Below are positions 19,173 through 27,766 of a stretch of 31,364 nucleotides of DNA, piece by piece. The first letter of the stretch is position 1. The number at the start of each line of letters is the position of its first letter. This stretch comes from a virus: the IMG/VR virus record IMGVR_UViG_3300044825_000644, positions 1-31,364 of that record. One strand, 5' to 3'. Both the position numbers and the translations under genes were made by a program. A model generated the notes under the pieces. It made no database searches, had not been told where the DNA came from, and saw only the letters and a program-made list of their open reading frames with translations.

Positions 19173-20067
19173 TCTCTATTTCATTGATTTTAGACTTGGC
19201 CCACATCAATCCTGCCTTGCCTCCCCATAGTAGGTAGCTGATATATCCGCAGTCATTGCTATCCCCTTGGTTGTAGTACACCTCAGCTCTTGACAGGTAG
19301 CTGTACATTCTCTTAATGGTTTCAATGCTCACCTTATCACCATTGGCTAATTGCTGTGCTCGTATCTTACCCACTTGAGTAGCACACTTATTGCCATTCC
19401 TTTCATTCAGTGCTATGCCTCTCTGTGCATTTCTTCTAACTACGGATGGGTAGTCATTGTAGCTCTCATCAGCTAACTCCTTACCACGTAGCACGCTCTT
19501 AATCTGCTCAATCAGGTACTCTCTTTCCTCCTCCATTGTTCTCATGGATGCAAGGTCTAACTTATCAGCGAAGTATCCCTCGATGCTGAATCCTTTGACC
19601 TCACCATCCTTTACCTTATTCCATACGCTGTCATTGTTTACCTTCATGCTTATCATCCACGTACCTTTTGGAAGGTCAAACCCATAGATAGCACTCTTAT
19701 CCTTGGCAGAGTCCTCAATCAACCAGGACTCAACTACGGTCATGCCATCAATTTCCTTCTCATGCTCATAGGTAGCATTGTTCTGCTTGCCATTCTTAAA
19801 GAACATTTCACTGGCTTTCCGTACTGTCTCCTCACTGAAGTAGATATAGAACTCACCATGCTTGTCATTCTTCCGGTATATCTGCTTGTTAGGTATCAAG
19901 GCAGGCCCCATGAGGATCCTTTTCTCACCATCCACGGTTGCAAGCTCCATCTTTTGCTTGCTCAACTTGACAAAGTTTTCTTCAATGGCAGGGTCCTCTA
20001 CCACACTAACAGCATACACCCCTGTATCCTGGTCATTCTCATCTAATACTAATTCGATTATTTTCAT
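19159..20067 (-). CDS. Prohead maturation protease with C-terminal extra domain
   Basis: This 302-aa protein has an N-terminal half (1-170) with the prohead serine protease pattern of XkdF-like enzymes: EDPAIEENFVKLS near 24, YEHEKEIDGMTVVESW with H102, and VKGFSIEGYF with S161. It should cleave the scaffold and capsid arm. Residues about 205-295 form a separate domain, with VGKIRAQQLANGDKVS...TIKRMYSYLSR and a terminal CGYISYLLWGGKAGLMWA, found attached to various phage head proteins. It overlaps the tape measure gene by 4 bases. Confidence 0.82.
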   Translation of the reverse strand: MKIIELVLDENDQDTGVYAVSVVEDPAIEENFVKLSKQKMELATVDGEKRILMGPALIPNKQIYRKNDKHGEFYIYFSEETVRKASEMFFKNGKQNNATYEHEKEIDGMTVVESWLIEDSAKDKSAIYGFDLPKGTWMISMKVNNDSVWNKVKDGEVKGFSIEGYFADKLDLASMRTMEEEREYLIEQIKSVLRGKELADESYNDYPSVVRRNAQRGIALNERNGNKCATQVGKIRAQQLANGDKVSIETIKRMYSYLSRAEVYYNQGDSNDCGYISYLLWGGKAGLMWAKSKINEIENEKG

Positions 20068-22442
20068 AACTGTCCTGTGCTTATTCTGTTTCTATCCAAT
20101 GCCTGTTGAGTAGTTACCTCTGCACCTACCACGTATGCCTTGACAGGCTGTTGTTGTAGCTGTGCAAGTTGGTTGATACCATTGTTACCTACCACGTTGA
20201 AGTTAGGTGCTTGCATGGTACTTGTTCCACCACCACCTGCAGAACCACCTGTTGAAGATGGAGCATTCACTGAACCTCCTACACCTATCTCCTTCAATGC
20301 CTTGGCTGTGGCTGCAATGTTAGCAGCAATACCAATACCTGTACTAATGTTGTTCATGGCAATCACCGGAGCTGCTGCTGCACCACTGGTTGCAATGGCT
20401 TGAGGTGTTGCCAATGCTCCGATGTTAGCAATGTTGTTAGCCTGTATCATCTTAGCAATACCAATGGCAGACTCCACCAATACTGCACCCTTCTGCACTG
20501 CCTTAGACTTACCGAATACTTGCTTGAGTAAATCAACACCCTGCAGAGCTACATCCATACCTTGCTGTTGTATTGCTTGCTTCTGCTCCATCTTAGCCCT
20601 TTCAGCACTAAGGTCCTCCTGTCTTAGAGCCTGTATATCTGCATTGAGCTTCTTGGTTGCATTCACATTGGCTATGTCATACTGCTCCTGTGTTATCTTA
20701 CCCTCATCAAGTTTAGCTGCCAAGTCTGCTACCTCCTGCTTGTATGCCAATTCACGGATGGCCTTCTGCTTGTCGAATCCTGCCTGCATAGCATCCACCT
20801 TTATCTTCTCCCCCTCAAAGAAAGCAGCTAATTCAGCAGCATCGGCAGCCTTCATATCAGCCAATACCTTGGCATCATGGTCCTGTTGTATCTTGAGGTA
20901 CTTAGCATTGATAGCCTCCTCATCTTTCAACCGTTGTGCCTCATAGGTAGCAATGAGTGCACGGTCAGTATCGTTCAGCTCTTTCTTACCTTTCTTGAGG
21001 TCCTCAATCAGGATGTCATACTTAAACTTATTCTGCTCGATCTCTCTCTGCTGATCATCCTTAATTAGCTTTAGCTCCTCCTCTCTTAGTTTACGCTTGG
21101 CAGCTGCCTCCTCCTCTTGTTGCTTGAGCAATGCATCTGCAGCACTCTCTGCATTTTTCTTACGGGTTTCTGCTGCATTTTTATCTATCTCCTGGAGAGC
21201 TAATTCAGCATCTAACACCTGACCCTTAAATTGGTCTAACTTAGTCTTGGCCTCATCAATAGTCTTATCCCCTTCTGCCTTTACCTTATCAGGGTTGAAG
21301 ATAAGTTTAGCAAGTCCCTCTGCTGCAGACTCATTGAACTTAGATATCTCCTTGTTGATGTTGAAGGTGGTAACAGTACCAAATCCTAATGCCTCACTGA
21401 GTGAGTTAACTGCTGTGGTAGCTGCATCAATAGGTAGTGCTAAGAGCCTGAGAGTATAGGTACCTAACTCAATACCTGCACGGGCTACATTCTTAAGGAT
21501 GCCGAGGTTTCTCTTCTCACCTTCAAGCTCCATTTTCTTACGTACCTCCATATCAGCAATGTACTGCTCCTGTGCAAGTACTGCCTTTTTCAACCTGTCA
21601 AGCCTTAGCAGGTTAATCTCTTTCTCACTCTTTCCTGCTAACTTCAAAGCCTTAGCTTCCAGGTCAAATGACTGCACGCTCTTCTCAGCTAATTCAGCCC
21701 TTTTCTTATCCTGTTCAACCAGATTATTCTGTTCCTTAGATACACCACTAACAGCGGCCTTAATATCATCCCAATAGGCAACAATCAAACCGAGTGCAAC
21801 CACCAAGGCACCAATACCTGTGGCAGCCATTGCACCCTTGATACCATTGAAAGCAGTCTTACCGCTTACACCTACGGCCTTGTAGCTTGCTGCCGCTTGA
21901 CCATTCGCTGCTACCTGTGCCTCCGTAGCTGCAACATTAGCACCTTGAGCTGCAGCATTGGCTGTGGTGGATGCTGTATCTGTATCCTTAACTACCTTGA
22001 GAATACCTAACTTAACCGCTAAATCCTTGACCTGTGCACCTACATTCTTAAAGCTATCTCTTGCCTCACCAAGTGCGTTGAGTCCTGACGTAATGGCCAT
22101 AGCACTCTGCACCCTTAGCATTGCTTTTTGTACATCCTCACTCTCAGTGCCAAGTAATCCCATAGCTCCGGTAACAGCAGAGAACCCACCTGCCACACCT
22201 GTTAGTGCAGCACCGAAAGCCTTGAACTTAGCATCGGGGTTGTAGGCATCAGTCAAAGCCTTAGCATCACCAATCCTATCCTTGAGGTCCGCTGCCCTCT
22301 TGGCTGCCTCCTTAGCTTGTACGGATGTTGCACCATACTTATCAGCCAAGGCTTGCACTTCCATCTGTGCCTCCTTCAGCTGTGCCTTAAGGCTCTTGGT
22401 GTTGTCCTTGACCTCTAAATTTACTACCCTTGTTTCTGCCAT
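20064..22442 (-). CDS. Tape measure protein
   Basis: This 792-aa protein sets tail length; at about 0.15 nm per residue the tail would be near 119 nm. Residues 5-60 are coiled coil. Hydrophobic segments lie near 75-95 (GAALTGVAGGFSAVTGAMG) and 208-228 (ATGIGALVVALGLIVAYW), with a third, alanine-rich region near 670-720. A long Lys/Glu coiled coil runs from about 420 to 620. The C-terminus is Gly/Ser/Gln-rich. It is the longest tail gene, as expected. Confidence 0.88.
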   Translation of the reverse strand: MAETRVVNLEVKDNTKSLKAQLKEAQMEVQALADKYGATSVQAKEAAKRAADLKDRIGDAKALTDAYNPDAKFKAFGAALTGVAGGFSAVTGAMGLLGTESEDVQKAMLRVQSAMAITSGLNALGEARDSFKNVGAQVKDLAVKLGILKVVKDTDTASTTANAAAQGANVAATEAQVAANGQAAASYKAVGVSGKTAFNGIKGAMAATGIGALVVALGLIVAYWDDIKAAVSGVSKEQNNLVEQDKKRAELAEKSVQSFDLEAKALKLAGKSEKEINLLRLDRLKKAVLAQEQYIADMEVRKKMELEGEKRNLGILKNVARAGIELGTYTLRLLALPIDAATTAVNSLSEALGFGTVTTFNINKEISKFNESAAEGLAKLIFNPDKVKAEGDKTIDEAKTKLDQFKGQVLDAELALQEIDKNAAETRKKNAESAADALLKQQEEEAAAKRKLREEELKLIKDDQQREIEQNKFKYDILIEDLKKGKKELNDTDRALIATYEAQRLKDEEAINAKYLKIQQDHDAKVLADMKAADAAELAAFFEGEKIKVDAMQAGFDKQKAIRELAYKQEVADLAAKLDEGKITQEQYDIANVNATKKLNADIQALRQEDLSAERAKMEQKQAIQQQGMDVALQGVDLLKQVFGKSKAVQKGAVLVESAIGIAKMIQANNIANIGALATPQAIATSGAAAAPVIAMNNISTGIGIAANIAATAKALKEIGVGGSVNAPSSTGGSAGGGGTSTMQAPNFNVVGNNGINQLAQLQQQPVKAYVVGAEVTTQQALDRNRISTGQL

Positions 22443-22603
22443 TGTCTCTTCGCTCTGTTCATATATAACTCACGCATGGCTTGTTTGTACACCCTCTTAG
22501 TGGTGTTGTTGAGTTGGTACTTACCCTTGGCTAATTCAATGAGCTCACTCTTACCAAGGTGGTCAGTTAGGCTCAGCATTTTTACGATGTTTTCAATTAT
22601 CAT
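22424..22603 (-). CDS. 59-aa basic protein ahead of the tape measure
   Basis: Start ATG at 22601-22603 overlaps the stop of the 697-aa gene (ATGA); stop TAG at 22424-22426 lies 19 bases inside the tape measure gene. It is helical and basic (KSELIELAKGKYQLNNTTKRVYKQAMREL). It occupies the place where a tail assembly chaperone is often found, but its sequence does not show that family and no slippery site is seen. Confidence 0.6.
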   Translation of the reverse strand: MIIENIVKMLSLTDHLGKSELIELAKGKYQLNNTTKRVYKQAMRELYMNRAKRQWQKQG

Positions 22604-24693
22604 TCTTCTGGTGTTGGGTCAGGTGGTATGTTGTCAGGACCAACAGGCATGAAGTCATTGAGTAGTCTCAACGTAGCCTGTCCTGTGGTTAGGTTGGTTT
22701 GCATATCATTGATGATATACCGCTTATCTCTAATGATCACCCTGTCATTCAGCCTAAGTGTAGACAGGATGCTGAGTGGCAATACTGCCTTAACAGTGGT
22801 TATCCTGTTCTTAAGGTTGTACAGGTTGTACAAATACTGAAAGTAATAGGTAGCAAATACTCCCTGCTGTATGGCATACCTATGGTAGGTACTTGTCTCC
22901 GCTGAAAAATTCAAGGAGTACTGTATACTTGTTGTGCTGTTGGTGTAGTCCTGTCCAAACATTACATATTGATCATCAGCAGATGCACTGCTCACCCCAT
23001 CCTTGAACTTTATAGTATGAGGCAATCCTGTCACCAATCCATACCGGTACAGTATGCATGGCTTGGGTACGTATGGAGCAAGGGCACTGTTGAGTGAGAA
23101 CCCTACCTGCAATCCCGTTGGTAATCCTGCATGATCGTATTGGTTGAACATCAAGTTTTCAAATGGCACCTGGATATTGTACTCACCACCATCGTATGGG
23201 TAAAGGTGCTCGGTATCTCCGTACTCCTTCTGCCATTGTTGGAGGTAGTACTTATTCATAGTACTCTCACTCGGTTGGTACTTAAATGATATCTTTCTGT
23301 ATAGTGGTACCTTGGCTATCTCAAAGGAGTCAAAGTCAGTAGCCGTAGTGATGTCATATATCCTACCGTATGCATACCAATCAAGCAATGGCTCAACCGT
23401 GTACTCATTATCTCCTGTATTCTCTACCACCATGTTGAACTCCTTGAGAATACCACTAAAGAAATCGGCTATCTTCATATCAGGAGCACAGGTCTCAAGG
23501 TTAATATCCTGGACCAAGTTTTGAGTCACACAGGAGTACTCGCTGTAGCTGTTGGTAGAACCATTTTTGAAGGTATATTTCACCTGCATATCAATGCTCA
23601 ATGCAGAATCAGCACGCACCTTAAAGAGTATAGTATCATTCAAACCTGCCACATTCGGATGCACATATACCATAGAGTAACCTGTATTGCCTTGTAAGTC
23701 TCCACCAATACCTGTAATAGTACTTGAAAAGGCACCATTGATGTATCTATCTATGTAATAGGTTACCGTAGTAGAGCTAACACTTGTGATATCAATGGTA
23801 ATATAGTGAGCACTGTTAACAGCAAATCCAGGTTGATATACAGTGTTGATGCTGTTGAGTCCTAAGTCTACATACTGTGACGTATCAATGTCAGGTGTTA
23901 CGTTGTTAATCAATGCATCGAAATCAATGTACTTGGCAGGGGTGCTTATCTGCACATCATTCCTATTCTTATACCACAGATATGCTGCCCTCCATTGCTC
24001 ACTCATAAAGAAATTACTATTGAACGTGATACCGTACTTGGTGGCAATCATGTTGACAATAGCATTAAGACTCACAGCAGGAAAGAGCTCAGTCAGTACG
24101 TTGATGGCACCACCTATTGAGTGGATGTTGTTGTTAGTAGCTACCGCTGTTAACCAATTCGGAGGTATGAAGTAAGCATTATTTCCGTTGTACTCCCATA
24201 GCCTATTAGAGCTGATGAGTGGGTATTGTACATCCCCTGTAATTGCACCCGTTATCCTGCCATGTACTTGTGTCCAATCATATTGATGGCTGATACCTGA
24301 GTGGTCCAAGTCTTGTAGTCTATCCTCACCAAATAGGTCCTTGAGTGTTACGAGCTTGCCATAGAACGTAATGGTATAGCTCTTGATTTTACCCTTCTCA
24401 ACATTCGCCTTGTCGAGTTGTATCCTACCCTTTTTGAAGGTAGTTAGATCTATCTCAATGAAGCCATCCCTCCGAAGTCCATGGTCAATGGTACTATCCA
24501 CATCCGTCTCATAGAAATGCTGAAATATTTGATTATTCCTTGCAGTACCAGGTACGGTAAATGACTGTGATATATCAGTGTTGCTCTTGCTGATATCATA
24601 CACATTCTGCACACTGGATGATACCTGTATTGTCTCATCATCGAAGAGGTCAAGCTCTTGCCCCTCAATGTATACCTTTACTGCTCTCTTCAT
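22600..24693 (-). CDS. Tail hub or baseplate-type protein
   Basis: This 697-aa protein has an N-terminal part (1-120) with a conserved pattern of tail proteins from phages of Bacteroidota: a β-domain, then ISQSFTVPGTARNNQIFQHFYE near 41-62. The middle is a large β-rich, Tyr/Asn-rich region. A second ordered domain near 390-470 (DMKIADFFSGILKEFN) recalls the tail-associated hub fold. The C-terminus repeats TGQATLRL. It should form the distal tail tip around which the tape measure starts. Assignment from pattern and position. Confidence 0.65.
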   Translation of the reverse strand: MKRAVKVYIEGQELDLFDDETIQVSSSVQNVYDISKSNTDISQSFTVPGTARNNQIFQHFYETDVDSTIDHGLRRDGFIEIDLTTFKKGRIQLDKANVEKGKIKSYTITFYGKLVTLKDLFGEDRLQDLDHSGISHQYDWTQVHGRITGAITGDVQYPLISSNRLWEYNGNNAYFIPPNWLTAVATNNNIHSIGGAINVLTELFPAVSLNAIVNMIATKYGITFNSNFFMSEQWRAAYLWYKNRNDVQISTPAKYIDFDALINNVTPDIDTSQYVDLGLNSINTVYQPGFAVNSAHYITIDITSVSSTTVTYYIDRYINGAFSSTITGIGGDLQGNTGYSMVYVHPNVAGLNDTILFKVRADSALSIDMQVKYTFKNGSTNSYSEYSCVTQNLVQDINLETCAPDMKIADFFSGILKEFNMVVENTGDNEYTVEPLLDWYAYGRIYDITTATDFDSFEIAKVPLYRKISFKYQPSESTMNKYYLQQWQKEYGDTEHLYPYDGGEYNIQVPFENLMFNQYDHAGLPTGLQVGFSLNSALAPYVPKPCILYRYGLVTGLPHTIKFKDGVSSASADDQYVMFGQDYTNSTTSIQYSLNFSAETSTYHRYAIQQGVFATYYFQYLYNLYNLKNRITTVKAVLPLSILSTLRLNDRVIIRDKRYIINDMQTNLTTGQATLRLLNDFMPVGPDNIPPDPTPEE

Positions 24694-25778
24694 TACACTA
24701 TGCTATGGATAACGTCATAAGCTAACTCAATTTCAATGGAGTAGTTGATGGTCTTGTTGTTGATATTCTTCTGCTTGTTGATGGTCTTAGTATTCACCTT
24801 GACAGGTAGAGTTTGCGTAGCTGTTTGCCATATCACCCTCTCACTAAGTAGTAGCTCCTGCATGGTCTCCCCGTAGCTCTCATCCACCCATCCTGTGTTC
24901 ATGGTGTACTTGCGTATCCCGTTGTTATTCATGACGTGCCTCTGCCCCTCACTTATTAAGGTAGGAACCACCTGTGATGGCATGAGGTTGTATGTTGTGC
25001 TGTTGACTTCTAAATTCTCATACGATGCCTTGTAGAAGAACTCCCTCTGCCATCCACCGAACTTGTTAACAAAGTCAATGGTCATAGGTGTATATCGGCA
25101 CTCCGTCTTGGGATAGAAGTACCCTGTCCACTGTAGCACTCCAGTGTTGTTGAATATCTCAAGCTTGTTGCCTGTGGCATAGTTGCCCTGATGCACTCTC
25201 TTTATGTCATACACCCCATCAGCTGTGAAGGTATAGGTAACAGGTGAGCCACCACCAATGGGGGTGTGAGTATAGTACCAATTAGCTTTAACCTTGGCAG
25301 TAACTATACCTGCACGGTGGGATGGGTTACTGCTCGGTGAGTTAGTGCTGTCATGCCAATAGTAATGTGAGGTGCCATTGCCAAGGAGTATTAAACCTCG
25401 GTTGATATTCACACCATCCTCATAGTAACCATATCCGTCAAAGGCTGTATCAGTCATAGTAGCCTGCAGTACATAGCTTGAACCAATCAAGCTGTAGGTC
25501 CTGTACTCAATGAATACATACTCATACTGATCCGTGATGAATTGGTTGGTACTGTAGTTGTTACCGGTAAACCTATGCAGCAGGAACTCCCTGATGTATG
25601 GGCTGATGTTGTAGGCAGTATCGGTGTTGTTACTTGCAGGGATACCCTTGCTCAAGGTATACGTTGGGGTAGTAGGCTGTGTGCCTGTGTAGTACCATAT
25701 ATCAATCTCAATCTTACTACCTGACTGAAACGTATTATTTACTTGCACCACATGAGGGCTACGTGCGTTTATTGGCAT
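24693..25778 (-). CDS. Distal tail protein candidate
   Basis: This 361-aa protein is rich in Tyr, Thr and Asn with a strong β pattern and repeated short aromatic motifs (IDIWYYTG, HYYWHDS, ANWYYTH). It lies directly before the hub gene, sharing one base (TAATG), and after the gp10-like gene with a 20-base overlap. This location suits a distal tail (Dit-like) or receptor-binding component. No enzymatic motif is visible. Confidence 0.55.
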   Translation of the reverse strand: MPINARSPHVVQVNNTFQSGSKIEIDIWYYTGTQPTTPTYTLSKGIPASNNTDTAYNISPYIREFLLHRFTGNNYSTNQFITDQYEYVFIEYRTYSLIGSSYVLQATMTDTAFDGYGYYEDGVNINRGLILLGNGTSHYYWHDSTNSPSSNPSHRAGIVTAKVKANWYYTHTPIGGGSPVTYTFTADGVYDIKRVHQGNYATGNKLEIFNNTGVLQWTGYFYPKTECRYTPMTIDFVNKFGGWQREFFYKASYENLEVNSTTYNLMPSQVVPTLISEGQRHVMNNNGIRKYTMNTGWVDESYGETMQELLLSERVIWQTATQTLPVKVNTKTINKQKNINNKTINYSIEIELAYDVIHSIV

Positions 25779-26295
25779 TTACTCTATTTATTATGTCATC
25801 TAATGCTTGGGTTGTCATCTTCTCGGCATCCAATCCGTACTTACTTATTAACTCATCAGGCAGCTTTTTGTATGCCCCCTCCAATGCCTTAGTAAAAAAC
25901 AAGCTCGCTTTAATACCCCTCCTGTATATGCTACGGGCAATCAGGAACTGCAGGCTCTTCCGTGGGATGAACTTACCCTGCTTATCCTTGGGTGCCAATC
26001 CCTTCTGCACTATCCACTTATCTAACTTAGATGGTGGTGGCATTTTATTCTTGAAGCTGTACGGAGAACCAAAGCCCCTCCATACACCATTCACCCCTTT
26101 ATCCTGGAACGCTGCATAGCTCTCCATGTCAAAGTAGATACCAATGCTGTTAGGCATTGCCTTCACCTCAGCATCAATGGACCTGTACAGCTTACCGCTT
26201 GCATTCTTACCACTACGGGTTAGGTTGGCACGGGCCTGCTTAACAACACGGTCCCTAAATTTCTTGAGCTCCTTGTATGTCTCCTGTTGGTCCAT
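25759..26295 (-). CDS. HK97 gp10-like tail completion protein
   Basis: This 178-aa protein has an N-terminal half showing the gp10 pattern: an early helix with VKQARANLTRSGKNASGKLYRSI (about 17-39), then a β-domain YFDMESYAAFQDKGVNG ending in the ...G(V)xG(x)WRGFGSP loop. The C-terminal helices (LQFLIARSIYRRGIKASLFFTKAL) are typical too. Members join the tail to the head. It abuts the tail terminator gene by one base. Confidence 0.75.
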   Translation of the reverse strand: MDQQETYKELKKFRDRVVKQARANLTRSGKNASGKLYRSIDAEVKAMPNSIGIYFDMESYAAFQDKGVNGVWRGFGSPYSFKNKMPPPSKLDKWIVQKGLAPKDKQGKFIPRKSLQFLIARSIYRRGIKASLFFTKALEGAYKKLPDELISKYGLDAEKMTTQALDDIINRVNANKRT

Positions 26296-26750
26296 TAGCA
26301 GATGGTCATATCATTAGGGCAGATGATATCCAAAGTCATGGCCCATCCTACCAGGTCATTCTCAAACCTCTCACTAAAAGGCTCACAGCTCGGGGTATTC
26401 TCCACATGGAAGTTAAGGTCATGAAGAGCACCATGGAGTAGCATCTGATATGCTCGGTTGAGTATCTGCAGGGTGCTGTTGAGTGCATCATTGGTATTGT
26501 CCTTGGTCTCCCATTTCGTGTCATCCTCCACCTTTACCTTATCCACAATGTCCATGCAGAAGATAGTCAAGGTGAACCGTTGGATGTTGGACTCAAACTG
26601 TGCCTGTGTTACCATGGTATGCACCAATGGGAAGATGGTTTGCTTGGCAACATCCACATCAAAGATATCACCATTGGTTACAGTGTTAACCAAGGCATCT
26701 GCATCGAAGTGATCCTTGAGTGCTTTTACAAGTGTATAGTATCCTGTCAT
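26295..26750 (-). CDS. Tail terminator candidate
   Basis: This 151-aa protein has an α/β mix with an N-terminal helix (YYTLVKALKDHFDADALVN), a strand pattern around FTLTIFCMDIVDK (57-69) and a C-terminal strand WAMTLDIICP. This layout suits tail terminator proteins that cap the tube. It sits next to the gp10-like gene, as terminators usually do. No strong signature motif, so the call is mainly contextual. Confidence 0.55.
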   Translation of the reverse strand: MTGYYTLVKALKDHFDADALVNTVTNGDIFDVDVAKQTIFPLVHTMVTQAQFESNIQRFTLTIFCMDIVDKVKVEDDTKWETKDNTNDALNSTLQILNRAYQMLLHGALHDLNFHVENTPSCEPFSERFENDLVGWAMTLDIICPNDMTIC

Positions 26751-26760
26751 TTTATTTTAT

Positions 26761-27510
26761 TTATTCGTTGTATTTCTCTTTGCTCGATTTCCGTTTTTTG
26801 TTTCTCGAATGTGAGATAGGTGAGACATTTATGTAGTCCATATCCGGTAACTTCATCATACTTGGATATATCTCCCTTAGCCACTGCATAGATTGAAGAA
26901 TACCATCCCCATTGTTTGTTGAATTGGCCCCTCTCCGAGAAGTCCTCTTTGTCCCTATCCTCTTCACTTCCATCTCCAAAAAGGACAGGGTACTGTCTAA
27001 TAATTCGCTCCCTAAATCGTAAAAAAAAACCCTGCTTGAAATAGCTATCTCCATCGGCATATACTTCATGAGCTCATGGTACTCCTCTCCTGCTGTGTAT
27101 GGAGCTATCTCATACTTGTCCTTCCGTGTGTTAATGATGGGCCTGTACATCACAGCCATTGCCTTGTGGTAATCATCCCAATTATTGAGGTGATGCTCAA
27201 GGTCAATGTACTCACCCCATGATATCTCTTCCAGGTTAGGGATGAAACCGAACTCCATGTCCTTGAGCTTGAACCTGTGGTAGAACTTAGGAGGCTCATT
27301 GAATATCTTATTGAAGTGCTCAATCAATTCATTGAGATCAGTGAGCTTAATCTTCACCACCTCCTTGAGGTCAAGGCCACAGAATATCTCAATCATCTTC
27401 TGTGCAATGAACTCCTCATCGGTGCTCTCTGCCTGCATCTTTAGGAACCGTTGGTAGTTTTTCAACGGTATCTCCCCCATGTTACTTGGTATCGTTATCT
27501 CTGCTTTCAT
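26761..27510 (-). CDS. Hypothetical protein of the tail module
   Basis: This 249-aa protein starts at 27508-27510 (MKAEITIPSNMGEIPLKNYQRF); the 12 codons above that belong to the overlapping 59-aa gene's region. A helical core includes FGFIPNLEEISWGEYIDLEHHLNNW (in part 87-111) and YHELMKYMPMEIA. The C-terminal 60 residues are basic and probably disordered. It resembles hypothetical proteins near terminase genes of phages of Bacteroidota and could be a tail assembly chaperone, but that is uncertain. Confidence 0.6.
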   Translation of the reverse strand: MKAEITIPSNMGEIPLKNYQRFLKMQAESTDEEFIAQKMIEIFCGLDLKEVVKIKLTDLNELIEHFNKIFNEPPKFYHRFKLKDMEFGFIPNLEEISWGEYIDLEHHLNNWDDYHKAMAVMYRPIINTRKDKYEIAPYTAGEEYHELMKYMPMEIAISSRVFFYDLGSELLDSTLSFLEMEVKRIGTKRTSRRGANSTNNGDGILQSMQWLREIYPSMMKLPDMDYINVSPISHSRNKKRKSSKEKYNE

Positions 27511-27661
27511 TCTTAATGTAATTGTAACAAGCCACAAGCATCTCAAGGTGCACTGGAAACCGCTGTATGTTGTTGAACTCTATCTGCACCCTACGTCCTT
27601 TCTTCTCAAGGATGAAAGCCTCAACCACTTTTATCATCTCGTACATATCAACGGTAGCCAT
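27482..27661 (-). CDS. 59-aa hypothetical protein, first gene of the tail module
   Basis: Start ATG at 27659-27661, stop TAA at 27482-27484, overlapping the next gene by 29 bases. It is helical with a charged centre (VVEAFILEKKGRRVQIEFNNIQ). It follows a 100-base gap that contains the third TGAGTTATTAA motif, so it opens a transcription or translation unit. No family recognised. Confidence 0.6.
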   Translation of the reverse strand: MATVDMYEMIKVVEAFILEKKGRRVQIEFNNIQRFPVHLEMLVACYNYIKNESRDNDTK

Positions 27662-27664
27662 ACC

Positions 27665-27675
27665 TTAATAACTCA
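27665..27675 (-). promoter_or_regulatory. TGAGTTATTAA motif, copy 3
   Basis: Exact copy of the 11-base motif 3 bases before the start of the 59-aa gene, in the gap 27662-27763 between the terminase and tail modules. Copies at 16544 and 18827 also stand directly before structural blocks. Confidence 0.45.
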
Positions 27676-27737
27676 GTTAGTTGTCATGTGTTAACCCTGT
27701 TTTTAATCTATTGTTATTCAGTTATTTATATCACTTT

Positions 27738-27766
27738 ACTTGAAGCTTTACTTTAAGTCTTTTTTA
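27738..27766 (+). terminator. Plus-strand terminator-like hairpin next to the terminase stop
   Basis: On the plus strand an 8-bp stem (27738-27745 with 27751-27758, one G-T) and a 5-base loop are followed by CTTTTTTATTTT. No plus-strand gene precedes it, so it would only stop antisense transcription; on the minus strand the same hairpin has no T-tract. It may instead protect the 3' end of terminase mRNA. Confidence 0.35.

Noticed and set aside
20140-22500. Plus-strand frames of up to 174 codons opposite the tape measure gene
   Set aside because: They are complements of Ala/Lys/Leu-rich coiled-coil codons, have low-complexity Ser/Ala/Cys composition and no start context.
27482-27661. Programmed frameshift joining the 59-aa and 249-aa tail genes
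   Set aside because: It would need a +1 shift, no slippery heptamer is present, and the second gene has a good start codon.
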